Positions 9,767 to 20,180 of a stretch of DNA of 64,000 bases are shown here, piece by piece; the stretch's first letter is position 1; each line of letters starts with the position of its first letter. A program made the translations under genes and the position numbers. The notes under the pieces were generated by a model, which worked only from the letters and a program-made list of their open reading frames with translations, did no database searches and had not been told where the DNA came from. Source of the DNA: Sanderia malayensis (Eukaryota > Cnidaria > Scyphozoa > Semaeostomeae > Pelagiidae); contig RQOL01000699.1 in assembly GCA_013076295.1 (NCBI GenBank), positions 2,418,001-2,482,000 of the forward strand, read 5' to 3'.

Positions 9767-12700
9767 TCAGCCTGTAAGCATCTTAGCTGCAACAAAAACA
9801 ATTGCAATGAGGTATTGGGGCAATGCAGATACCTTGAAAGCACCGCTTATTGGACCTTTCTGTGCACAAGCTTCCTCTGATCTCCAAACTGCACGAGCTG
9901 TGACGTTGTTCTCTGCGAATAGTAAACGTCTGAGAATTTTCTTCTCGAATCCTTTTGAACATCGATGAGCATTCATTTGGTCGACATAATATTTGCATTG
10001 TTTTTCACATTTTCGGCTTGATCCACAGGCTGTCAGGATGTTCTCCGTGTAGCCATGAGTGTTAAATTCGGTGAAATTGCACGTTCCAAAATTATGATCA
10101 TAGTATGACATGTTCTTGTGTATTCTTCTATCACACAATGTGTATCTAAAATCAATTTCGTAAACATAGCAGAATTAAGAATTGTTTTAAAATACATTGC
10201 AAATGCAATACAAGCTATCAAGCTAATACGATTGTAGGCAGTTTTAATAAGCATCAAGCTTACCTTTCGTATGAAATGCAAAGCTTTTCATTCTTCTTGG
10301 CTATTTTTGGATAGTAGTCAACAAAAGCGAAGCACATTTCATCAAATGTTCCATCGCCATAATAAGTCGTTTTCGATCGTGTTTTTGTGTTGAATTTGCA
10401 AGTTGTTTTCAACTCATCTCCTGGCAACATCACAACTGCTGGCCTGTGTTCCGTACTTGTGGGGCTGTTATAATTAAAGGCATCATCAATGCCAAGCATT
10501 CTCAAAAATTTTCCATTTCTATACTGAGCAAGGGTTAGATTCTTGCCAAGGAAGTGGGCATGCATCGCAACACTTGTGATGTTGATACCATTGCTATTGG
10601 AGCCTAACATGGTCCTTGTGCAACCAGCTGGACATACTGCTGTTTCAATAACCTGTGAAAATGACGTATAACATATGATGATATTTAGAAGGCGTATATA
10701 GCCATATCCTACTGAGGGCCTGTTTACATGAGACGAGATAACCCGCCCAGCCAGGACGTTTTTCAGCCTGCGTTTACATGGGAAATAGAGCTGGGTCGGG
10801 ACGGGATGAGATTTAGCGCCTTTTTTATGCGCAATACTGTCGTTTTTAACCCGCCTTCCCGGGATATTCGGGTTGTTTCAGTTTACATGGAGGCTAGGCG
10901 GGATATCTCGGCTAGCCAAGACGGGATGAAAACGTCCCGGGTAGACGGGACGAGATGAAACTCCCATGTAAATGCAACATCGATTTTTAATGTCTTTTAA
11001 TAGGGAGCCAAGCGAGATAATCCGAACACAGTCAGAGAGAGAGAGGGATACCTGTTTTTGACCTGGTGGTAATTCAAGTTGAAGTTGACCGACTGTGAGC
11101 TTTCCCATGTCATACATTCTCAGCTTTGGTGTGTAGTAAATTTTGAATCCAGATGAATCATAGTAATTTGTTTTCTTTTGATCGTTGGTCCAGTGAACTT
11201 GCAACTGGATGAATTTGGCGGCTGTTTTGCCAAATCGCACTCCAGTTTTTTCTGGAAGACAATAGCCTGAAGAAAAACATTTCAGAACGAATTAGGCCCC
11301 CGTATCCTTTGAAAATCAGTCGATTTAAAATACGTCTGGTGCCTTGATTAAATTCTATTAATTTGAGAGGGATGTCTATGCAATGGGGTGCTTATTGAAA
11401 GAATTGGGGTATTTAGGGGGGGGGTGATCCTGACCTTCGCCTCCAACTGTCCATCCGACAAGCATTTCTTGACACCTTGCACTTCCCATGATGCAATTAA
11501 ATGGGTCCTTCTCAATCTTCTTGTCCCCATCGCAACCATAAATGATCATGTGATGAATGACGTTTCTGTTGTCCAAAATTGGATCACTTGCAACAATGTG
11601 GTAATCTTGATCAGATGGGAGTTCGAATGTTTTACACATGTACGTTGTCTCTTGTGCAGGTACCTACAACACCAGGTATACATTGCTACTACAATTGTAT
11701 TATATGGAAACATCATGTGAAATGATACTTGGAGGATGTGGCAATGTCAATGCCATGGTTAGAGAGAGAGATAAGAGTGGGAGACAGAGAGTTGTAATTT
11801 CCTCATCTACTAACCTTCCATTTAGGAAATCTGACATCGATTGTTTTGACACCTGACTCTGTTCGTCCGGGGCACTTTTCTTTTGTCCCTGTGCATGAAA
11901 TCCATTTTTGTGAATTACATTTGGGACTGTCGACAGGTTCGCACACTCCCGGATGTGATAATCCAGATGTTTTGGCGGGTTGAGCTCCTTCAGTCCATAC
12001 GCAGTCTGGGTCACCTGTAGTAGAAGTATTAAAATGTAACTAGACACAGGGTGGCCAACTTAAAGATACTACACGTTTTTTTTTATAAGAAACCGCTTTA
12101 TAAGAAACTCACTGGTGAAAGGCCAAAAAATTTAAGAAACTTCCACTGGTAAACGAAAAATCACTAAGAAACTTTTCACTTTTTATTCTTCTTTGAATTA
12201 CGGAAGATAACCACTGTGCATGGTATTATCAACATCAACGGAGTAGATATGATGCTTATTGATTAATGTTAGATAAACAACTATATTAAATCGATTTTCC
12301 AGCCTAACCTTACTTTTCACTTACTTTCCGAGGTTTTTGGTCCTTCGCGTGCGTTTTTTCCAACATCCAATTAAGAAACTTTTACTAGTAAAATGTATCC
12401 AAAAACGCCCTGAAATTAAGAAACTTTCACCGGTGAAGCTTTAGCCAGGTTTCTTATATAAAAAAACGTGTACTTCGTGTATTTGGAAACTTATTGATGT
12501 GAAATTAGCCGACCTATGGTCGTGTGTCAATATTGGTGCATTCAATTGCCACGCCTTTTATTTCAAGTCCCCCCGGCATGGCAGTTTTATTGCGGGTTTT
12601 GGTTTATTGCTTTGTAGTGTCAAGTCAAAATAAGAAACTAAAACATCGTTTTTGGGCCAAAGAAATACCGTACGACTATCTTAAATCCTTCTGGGTTGTG

Positions 12701-13364
12701 TCAAACTGTGGTGCTAATTACAAACTTTAAAATCAGGCTTGCGTGCATTATCTTCTCTGTTGGGCTTAAACCTTTGTGTTGGAAAACGAAAATAGGCCTG
12801 CGTTTAGGCAGTTCTGCGCACCAATATGACAAAATGTTCAGCTAAAAAAAGTCAGTTAGAGGCTTTAAACACCATGAAACCAACTAAAATTGTCCCAGAT
12901 ATGTTTCCCGGATGTTATTAAACTAGAAAATGCTATATTTTTGCATGTGCACCTGCATTATATATTTTTAAACTATTTTTAAAAATTTGACCTGTGTCGT
13001 CGTGTATCCCCAGCCCAGCCAACAATTGGCTGAATACCTTTGTCACTTTGAACAATAATAAAAGAACAATAATGAAAGAATTACCGAGTTCTTCTCCATT
13101 CTTTTTTCCATCCCCGTCAGAATCTGCTTCGCACAAACTTTTTGTCCATGTATACCCAGCATTTTTGAAAGCATTTCCAAACGGGTTTGTTTTTCCAGCG
13201 CCAAATTGATTCAAATGGCCCACACCAGTCCAAATTGAATTTGGTTTGCATGGATGAGGGATCTTGTCACCATTTGGAATTTTCTTCTGATATGAAGAGT
13301 ATCCATTGACATTATGCCATGTTGCAACAAACAAAAAAAGGAAAATAATGGACACGGACTGCAT
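9767..13364 (-). CDS. Temptin-domain copper type II monooxygenase, copy B (DBH/MOXD1-like)
   Basis: Second member of the tandem array. Exons: 13085-13364, 11815-12014, 11435-11663, 11052-11266, 10264-10652, 9767-10145; lengths are identical to copy A exon by exon (280, 200, 229, 215, 389, 379) and give 563 residues. Signal peptide, temptin domain with DSDGDGKKNGEE loop, the HHM motif, LQVHW, MHAHF and FDEMC are all kept, so the enzyme is predicted active. Differences from A are scattered, concentrated in the last exon (MCDRRIHKNMSYYDHN versus MCDMSIHNNATYYSHN), while the hydrophobic tail AKMLTG is unchanged. The reading frame is open for about 90 codons upstream of the chosen ATG. The Met at 13364 was preferred because it matches the conserved signal peptide start in A and C. 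Introns 1 and 4 carry copy-specific insertions. Confidence 0.93.
10715..10977. mobile_element. MITE-like GGGCCTGTTTACATG insertion in gene B intron 4
   Basis: Gene A intron 4 reads 'cctactga-actacattaacg', whereas gene B has about 260 extra GC-richer bases after 'cctactga'. The insert starts gggcctgtttacatgagacg and ends 'cgagatgaaactcccatgtaaatgcaac', so its ends are imperfectly inverted (tttacatg / catgtaaa). Internal blocks of 'gggcgggataacccgcc' type are also inverted. It is absent from copies A and C. Boundaries are approximate and no clean TSD was resolved. Confidence 0.6.
12068..12474. mobile_element. Small inverted-repeat element in gene B intron 1
   Basis: The element at 12071-12471 starts ACACGTTTTTTTTTATAAGAAACC and ends GGTTTCTTATATAAAAAAACGTGT, a long near-perfect terminal inverted repeat. 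The bases ACT flank it on both sides (12068-12070 and 12472-12474), a possible 3-bp target duplication. Internal 'taagaaact..cactggtgaa' motifs are repeated in both orientations. No transposase is present. A similar lone end 'gtacacgttttttt' lies near 26391. The corresponding position in copies A and C lacks it. Confidence 0.7.
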
Positions 13365-14081
13365 CGTCGTTCTCCAAATCGGGTGCCGTGGTATTTCTCC
13401 TAAGTTACTATCTGGACTGCCACTGCTGCAATGCAAATTACACTGCAAATAAACGAAGAAACGGAAACGAAACGAAACGAAGCACCAAACAAACAGCAGG
13501 CCGCGGCTGTTCTGTTGCAAACACAGGGTTGCCTTATTTTCACACATTTTGGATCCAACTGTGAAACTGCTTGAGTTGCCAAAGTTACGTCGTGATTGGT
13601 CGAAACAGGTTTCTATTTGAGTCCTTGTTTGCACTTTGCCGGATGAATTTTATCAATCTCCTTTTGAAGTTGTTGCTGTTCAGCGCATGCTCAACTGCGA
13701 GTAAATGGAATTGACCCGGGACAGTGTGATCGTGTGCCCAAAATGGATAAAGTGGTGTTCCGCAGCACAATGTGCACACGAAATTAATCCAGTACAGTTT
13801 AAGCGTAGTCTAAGATACCAACAATGATAAACAACTTTTTCTGCGGATACAGTTTTCATCTGCCTCAAGTCGAGGACTACAGTTTTGGTTTCTTAATCAA
13901 TAAGGATTCTGGGTACAATGATTGCTATGTGATAAACAAAGATTTTCGATTAACTAAACTATTTGTAGAATAGAGGTTTTAATTATTAAATTTTGAAAAA
14001 AAAGTGAATTAGGTCGTAAGGTCCTTTGCTCTTGCAAGTAAAGTTTTAATAATGTTATACGGTCAGCAGACAGTTGTGAAG
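13365..14081. other. Intergenic region between monooxygenase copies B and C
   Basis: No independent gene is seen. On the minus strand it holds the 5' flank of gene B. A 'tttgcattgcag' acceptor-like tract lies about 70 bases upstream of its ATG, in the same relative place as acceptor-like tracts before A and C. From about 13810 it is the duplicated downstream tail of gene C. Confidence 0.45.
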
Positions 14082-17000
14082 TCAGCCTGTAAGCATCTTA
14101 GCTGCAACAAAAATAATAGCAATGAGGTATTGGGGCAATGCAGATACCTTGAAAGCACCGCTGATTGGATCTTTCTGTGCACAAGCTTTTTCGGCTTTGA
14201 AAACCCCATTAGCTGTAACTTTGTTTTCATCAGATAATATTCTTCTGAGCATTTTTTTCTCGTATCCTTTCGAGCATCGATGAGTATTCATTTGGTCGAC
14301 ATAATATTTGCATCCTTTTTCGCATTTCTGACTCGATCCACACGCCCTGAGGATGTTCTCCACATAACGTTGAGCTTTGAAATCTGTGTAATTGCACGTT
14401 CCAAAATTGTGATCATAGAATGACATGTTCTTGTGTCTTGCAATGTCACAAAATGTGTATCTGAAATCAAATTCGTATATATATATTATAACAACCTGCT
14501 GGGTAGAATTAAGAATTATTTTGAAATATTTTGCGAGTGGAATGCCGGCTAGTTGAGCAAATCCGGTTTTCAACAGTTTTTATTGGTTTTACCATTGGTC
14601 AAATTTTATCCTAACCCCTGCGAGTCGCAACCGAATAATCGCCGTAATAAATATTTATAAGCGTAACGTTTATTCGAACGCCGTTTAATCTTAAGCGTAA
14701 CTTAAGATTAAACGGCGTTGAATTGAGTTAGTACGGTAGGCTCACCTTTCGTATGAAATACAAAGTTTTTCATTGTTCTTGGGTAATTTCGGGTAGTAGT
14801 TAGCAAAACCAAAACACATTTCGTCATAGGTTCCATCGCCATAATACGTCGTTTTCGATCGTGTTTTTGTATTGAATTTGCAAGTTGTTTTCAACTCATC
14901 TCCTGGCAACATCACAACTGGTGGCTTGTGTTCCGTACTCGCCGGGTTGTTATAACTGAAGGCATCGTCATTGCCAAGCATTCTCAAAAATTGTCCATTT
15001 CTATACTGAGCAAGGGTTAGATTCTTGCCAAGGAAGTGAGCATGCATCACAACACTTGTTATGTTAATACCATTCGTTCTTAACACTGTTCTTGTGCAAG
15101 CGGCTGGACACACTCCTGTTTGAACTATCTGTTAAAACGATGTATATTTAAGCAATGATATTCAGAATCAACATGTGAAGACATTATAGAGAATCTGCTG
15201 AGGGCATTTGGAGAAAGAGAGTGATTTGTAATATTATTGAGATACCTCTTTTTGACCTGGTGGTAATTCAAGATGAAGTTGGCCAGTTGAGAGTGTTCCC
15301 ATGTCATACATTCTCAGTTTTGGTGTGTAGTAAATTTTGAATCCAGATGAATCATAGTAATCTGTTTTCTTTTGATCATTAGTCCAATGCATCTGCAACT
15401 GGATGAATCTGGCTGCTGTTTTGCCAAATCTCACTCCAGTTTGCTTCGGAAGACAATAACCTGAGGAAGGATATTGATAGCGAATAAGGCATCTGTATCC
15501 TTTAAAATCAGTCGCTTTGATACACGCCCGGGGGCTTTATTAAATTCTATTATTTTGATAGACTCGTCTATTCACTGGGGATAGTGTTTATTGAAAAAAT
15601 TATGGTATTTTGAGTTGATTATTCTGACCTTCGGCACCAACTGTCCAGGCGAGAAGAAATTCTTGACACCTCGAGCTTCCCATGATGCAATTAAATGGGT
15701 CCTTCTCAATTTTTATGTCCCCTTCGCAACCATAAATGATCATGTGATGAATGACGTTTCTGTTGTCCAAAATCGGATCGCTTGCAACAATGTGGTAATC
15801 TTGATCAGATGGGAGTTTGAAGGATTTGCAAATGTACGTTGTTTCTTGCGCTGGTACCTACAACACCAGGTATACTACATTGCTACTACAACAGTATTAT
15901 ATTGAACAATGATGTGAATCGATACTTGGAGGATGTGGCAATGTTGTGATAGTTTGAAAGAGAGAGATAAGAGTGGGAGACAGAGAGTTTTAATTTCCCC
16001 ATCTACTAACCTTCCATTTAGGAAATCTGACATCAATGGTTTTGACACCTGACTCTGTTCGTCCGGGGCACTTTTCTTTTGTCCCTGTGCATGAAATCCA
16101 TTTTTGTGAATTACATTTGGGACTGTCGACAGGTTCGCACACTCCCGGATGTGATAATCCAGATGTTTTGGCCGGTTGAGCCCCTTCAGTCCATACGCAG
16201 TCTGGGTCACCTGTGGTAAAATATTACTAGCTGTTAGCATTGTTAAAATGTGTGCTGTTGTGAGGTAAAACAGGACTAAACATCTAGCAATTGATTAAAA
16301 AGATATATTCTGAAATGAGTGCCTGCAAAAATATGGAAAGAGGATGTATAGAGACAAAAGCTAAAGCCTCATGTGTGCAACAGTCTCTGTCTTATCAGGC
16401 ACATCACATCCCAAACCAATGTCAATTCAGAAAGACGTTTTCCATTTATGGCTACTGACAACGAGCTCTATGCAATGGATCTGTCAGGTGATCTTAAAAG
16501 TATTCTTAATTCTTTTAAGGATTTTTCTTGTTAAGCTGCGACTAAACTTTCACCGAACAGAAAAGCAGTTCAAGGAGTTAGATGTTAGCTTGCTTCTGTC
16601 GTATGTCAAGCGCAAGTTTTAATTAGATAGCTGAATGACTTGCTTTGCCGGCCAATTTTAAATGTGGCATGACTGACCCATGCATGTACAGCGTAACTGT
16701 AGATGACTAATATCAACGGTTGAAGGATGACTACATGCCTGGTGCGTTGGTTCTTTTGACCTTATGTTATTCTCTACTGCTAGGGACCGCTGCTGTAGAG
16801 TAGCGGTAACTTACCTGCATACTAACCTCAAGGCCACGGGTTCAAAACCTGGTGAGAACATCTAATTTGTGTTTTGATCAATTTATAATTTAAATTTCCT
16901 AAAGCTGGGCGCGTATGCGCAATACCGTATATAGGCTACTGCGCAGGACCTTGCAAGACGTAATGCTACTGACAGTGTCTGGTGTAACACTTAGGATGAG

Positions 17001-19519
17001 TGTTAGGGTTGGGATTAGGGTTAGGGCTAGAGGGCCCTAAAGGTGGGCGTGTATGCGCAGTACGATATATAGGCTACTGCGCAGGAGCAAGCATGACGTA
17101 ATGCTACTGACAGTGTCTGGTGTATCAGTTAGGGTTAGGGTTAGGGTTAGGGTTAGAGTGCCCTAAAGGTGGGTATGCGCAGTACTGTATATAGGCTACT
17201 GCGCAGGAGCAAGCATGACGTAATGCTACTGAAGGTGTATAGTGTATCAGTTATGGTTAGGGTTAGGGTTAGGGTTAGGGTTAGGGTTAGGGTTAGAGTG
17301 CCCTAAAGGTGGGTATGCGCAGTACTGTATATAGGCTACTGCGCAAGAGCAAGCATGACGTAATGCTACTGATGGTGTATAGTGTATCAGTTAGGGTTAG
17401 GGTTAGGGTTAGGGTTAGAGTGCCCTAAAGGTGGATATGCGCAGTACTGTATATAGGCTACTGCGCAGGAGCAAGCATGACGTAATGCTACTGATGGTGT
17501 ATGGTGTATTAGTTAGCCTTAGGGTTAGGGTTGGGGTTAGGGTTAGAGGGCCCTAAAGGTGGGTGTGTATGCGCAGTACCATATATAGGCTACTGCGCAG
17601 GAGCAAGCATGACGTAATGCTACTGACAGTGTCTGGTGTATCAGTTAGGATGAGGATTAGGGTTGGGGTTAGGGTTAGGGTTAAGGTTAGAGGGCCCTAA
17701 AAATGGGCGTGTATGCGCAGTGCCATATATAGGCTACTGCGCTGGAGGCCTACAGCAAGGATTACCGCTATTGATGAATTTATTAAAAATGAAACCAGCA
17801 TGTGGCTCAACGGGGGAGGATTTAAGGCTACGCCCAGGTTGGAATGACACAAACACATAAGCGAGATTTTTTCTCGAAATGGACTCGATTATATTTTTTT
17901 GCGCCAGCGCTTCGCTATGCAGCAGCAAACATGCAACTAGACACAGGGTGTGCAAATAAAAATGTAATTTCTTTCAGATCCAGTCTTTGTGCTCCTTTGA
18001 AATCACGTCTGCGTGAGTTGCTATAAATTGCTGAGTGAGCAGATCTTTTGTTTTCATTGAAGGACATATTATCTGGCATTGAATTATGAATCATCATCTT
18101 GCATATTGTGTTATCATGTAAATATTCTGACCACAATATATACAATGGATTTCAGGTCCAAGTTCAGCAAAAACCCTTTCTCATGAGGCTGTGTCGAATT
18201 TTGTGAGCTACCTGATACGAAATGATATCCAATGGGACAAGCTATTTCCGAGTGTTTTCTGTTGTCTGATACTGTTCCTAAGCTAAGAGGCCTTCATGCA
18301 AATAATGGAATTTGATCATTATTATTGATTTTTTGGACATTTTGTACACACCTTTTATTAAAGAAATTTCGATAAGCCCTTTGTGGTAAAAGTTTCTTAA
18401 TTTGTTATGAAAATTTTGACTTTGTAGTGAAACGAGCCGAAATTGTCCCGTTTCAGTTCGGTTTCTTTTTGGATAAAAATATTTTATTGTCATGAAGTTG
18501 CACATCGTTGGATGGATACAAACCCAGATCGTCGCGAAAATAGTCCGTACAGATCAAAGGAAGGATTTAGAAACATTTTTTATAGGATTGTAGCGCAGTG
18601 TTTCTATCGGCAACGGTATTGCTCTGTACCATAGTAAGCAGAGCGAAATTATAATGATAAGATTAGCGCTCAAAGAACACTACATTTGTTGTTTACTCAG
18701 AGTTTCAGGCTATTGGGATTGTCAGACAATAAATATATTTTGCAACTTTTGAATAGGGTTTATACAGTCGCAGCAAAACAAGAGACCTTTGTGCGACATA
18801 GTGGAACTGTTTGCGAGATGTTTTCCCACATGAATCATAGATCCAGTCCTTTTAACAGGCCTTCCAGATGTCGTTTAATTTCACTAACAGCAGCCCCTGT
18901 GTTTTCTGCAAGCAAACTAGTGTTCCTTCACAGGTTAACCCTAACTTAATGTTTCATTTTGTTAAGGCACATGCCAATCAGAGAAGTCATTAAACCTGAC
19001 CAGATGTTCTTGTTGTATTATCTTGATGGTTGCAAAGTATGACTGAGATACTTTATACGCAGTTGCAAAATTTGTGTACAGTCTCAACTTTTGTAAACTG
19101 CATAAGGTCTATGGGACTCAGTATAGGCTACGAAATAGTGCATCAAACAGATCTTAAGCACTTGCATGGATGAAACGCCCTTTTGATTTTAATAGCCTTT
19201 TACTTTGAAAAAAGCAAAAATAGAAAATGAAAGAATTACCGAGTTCTTCTCCATTTTTCTTTCCATCCCCGTCAGAATCTGCTTCGCACAAACTTTTCGT
19301 CCATGTATACCCAGCATTTTTGAAAGCATTTCCAAATGGGTTCCTTTTTCCAGCGCCAAATTGATTCAAATGTCCAACACCAGTCCAAATTGAATTTGGT
19401 TTGCATGGATGAGGGATCTTGTCACCATTTGGAATTTTCTTCTGATATGAAGAGTATCCATTGACATTATGCCATGTTGCAACGAACAAAAATAGGAAAA
19501 TAATGGACACGGACTGCAT
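14082..19519 (-). CDS. Temptin-domain copper type II monooxygenase, copy C (DBH/MOXD1-like)
   Basis: Third and most divergent member. Exons: 19240-19519, 16011-16210, 15629-15857, 15246-15460, 14746-15128, 14082-14460; 561 residues, two fewer than A and B because exon 5 is 6 bp shorter (RTNGINIT in place of GSNSNGINIT). Signal peptide, temptin domain, HHMIIYGC, LQMHW, MHAHF and YDEMC are retained, so both copper sites should be complete. The last exon differs most (CDIARHKNMSFYDHN, ENKVTANGVFKAEKACAQKD) yet keeps its many cysteines and the invariant hydrophobic C-terminus. Intron 1 is 3 kb, enlarged by a tRNA-like repeat and a TTAGGG-bearing minisatellite. Intron 5 contains a perfect 19-bp hairpin. 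It is divergently arranged with the SLC9A gene, with 661 bp between the start codons. Confidence 0.93.
14677..14719. repeat. Perfect 19-bp inverted repeat (hairpin) in gene C intron 5
   Basis: AACGCCGTTTAATCTTAAG, then the loop CGTAA, then the exact reverse complement CTTAAGATTAAACGGCGTT. The hairpin sits in a segment of about 130 bp that is absent from intron 5 of copies A and B, so it is probably an inserted element or the product of one. Confidence 0.9.
16781..16860 (+). repeat. tRNA-like SINE fragment in gene C intron 1
   Basis: The stretch 'gtagagtagcggtaacttacctgc' resembles a degenerate pol III A box. It is followed at a tRNA-like distance by 'gggttcaaaacctgg', which resembles a B box (GGTTCRANNCC). 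No full cloverleaf with acceptor stem is evident, so a tRNA-derived SINE remnant is more likely than a working tRNA gene. Confidence 0.4.
16908..17750. repeat. Minisatellite: about 6.3 units of 122-144 bp containing (TTAGGG)n and an internal palindrome
   Basis: Units begin at the recurring 'tatgcgca' (16914, 17052, 17174, 17314, 17436, 17568 and 17712), giving periods of 138, 122, 140, 122, 132 and 144 bp. Each unit has a palindrome TGCGCAGTA-n12-TACTGCGCA, the block 'agcatgacgtaatgctact' (itself near-palindromic), a variable run of (GGGTTA)2-7 and 'agagkgccctaaaggtggg'. The number of hexamers is the main length variable. It lies wholly within gene C intron 1, so it is an interstitial telomere-like array, not a chromosome end. 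Confidence 0.92.
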
Positions 19520-20180
19520 CGTTGTTCTCCAAATCGGGTGCCTTGGTATTTCTCCCAAATTCCTGTAAAATTGAGGAGAGAGTGAATTGACGTTGCCTTA
19601 TATCACGATTATCTATTTCAACAATGGTCACCCGCTATGTGAGTATAACGATTACACAAATCTTCAAATCCCTCTTTCATATTATGTTCAATAAACTAAA
19701 GAAATAAAGTGAATATTGAATTCCATTGTGAGTCACATTTCTTCGTGTCAAATGTAGCTGAGTTCCAAAGTATCATTAGTTTTGTTATTTGATCAGATAT
19801 TTTTTGGAATATTTGTTCAATTCACGGTTTTAATTTGCTAATCACATCGTGGGCTTCAGGTGAGGTGCAACATTAAACCTGGCTTGGAAGAACGGATTTG
19901 GGGCGGAGCATGATATGGAAGATGAAAAGTTGCAAGTTCTTGTAGTTTTTCCGATTTCCGATAACTTTTTCGTCGAGAGCCGAATAATTAGTTTTCGGGC
20001 ATATCCTTTTGACGACTAGCATTATTTGCCAACTTAACAAACTTGATGTGATGTTGGAATGCTGTGATACTTGTCTTAATATTACTCAATAGTCAATAAC
20101 ATCATTTTTATTTGCCGAGCAAATGGTTGGAAAATAAATCTTATACTGTTTTAGTTTGTGAAGATAAATTGTTTAAAGCT
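19520..20180. other. Divergent promoter region between gene C and the SLC9A gene
   Basis: No coding sequence is supported. Immediately upstream of the gene C ATG, on the minus strand, 'ctcaattttacag' looks like a 3' splice acceptor and could mark a 5' UTR exon. No clear TATA box was identified for either gene. Confidence 0.4.

Noticed and set aside
13365..13634. In-frame extension of gene B upstream of the chosen ATG
   Set aside because: It is absent from copies A and C, would bury the signal peptide, and includes an acceptor-like tract; treated as 5' flank or UTR.
17100..17300. TTAGGG repeats as a chromosome end
   Set aside because: The tracts are short, interrupted and inside an intron between coding exons; they are interstitial.
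17663..17860. Open frame overlapping the minisatellite
   Set aside because: Composition (Gly-Leu repeats from the hexamer tract) reflects repeat sequence; no family resemblance.
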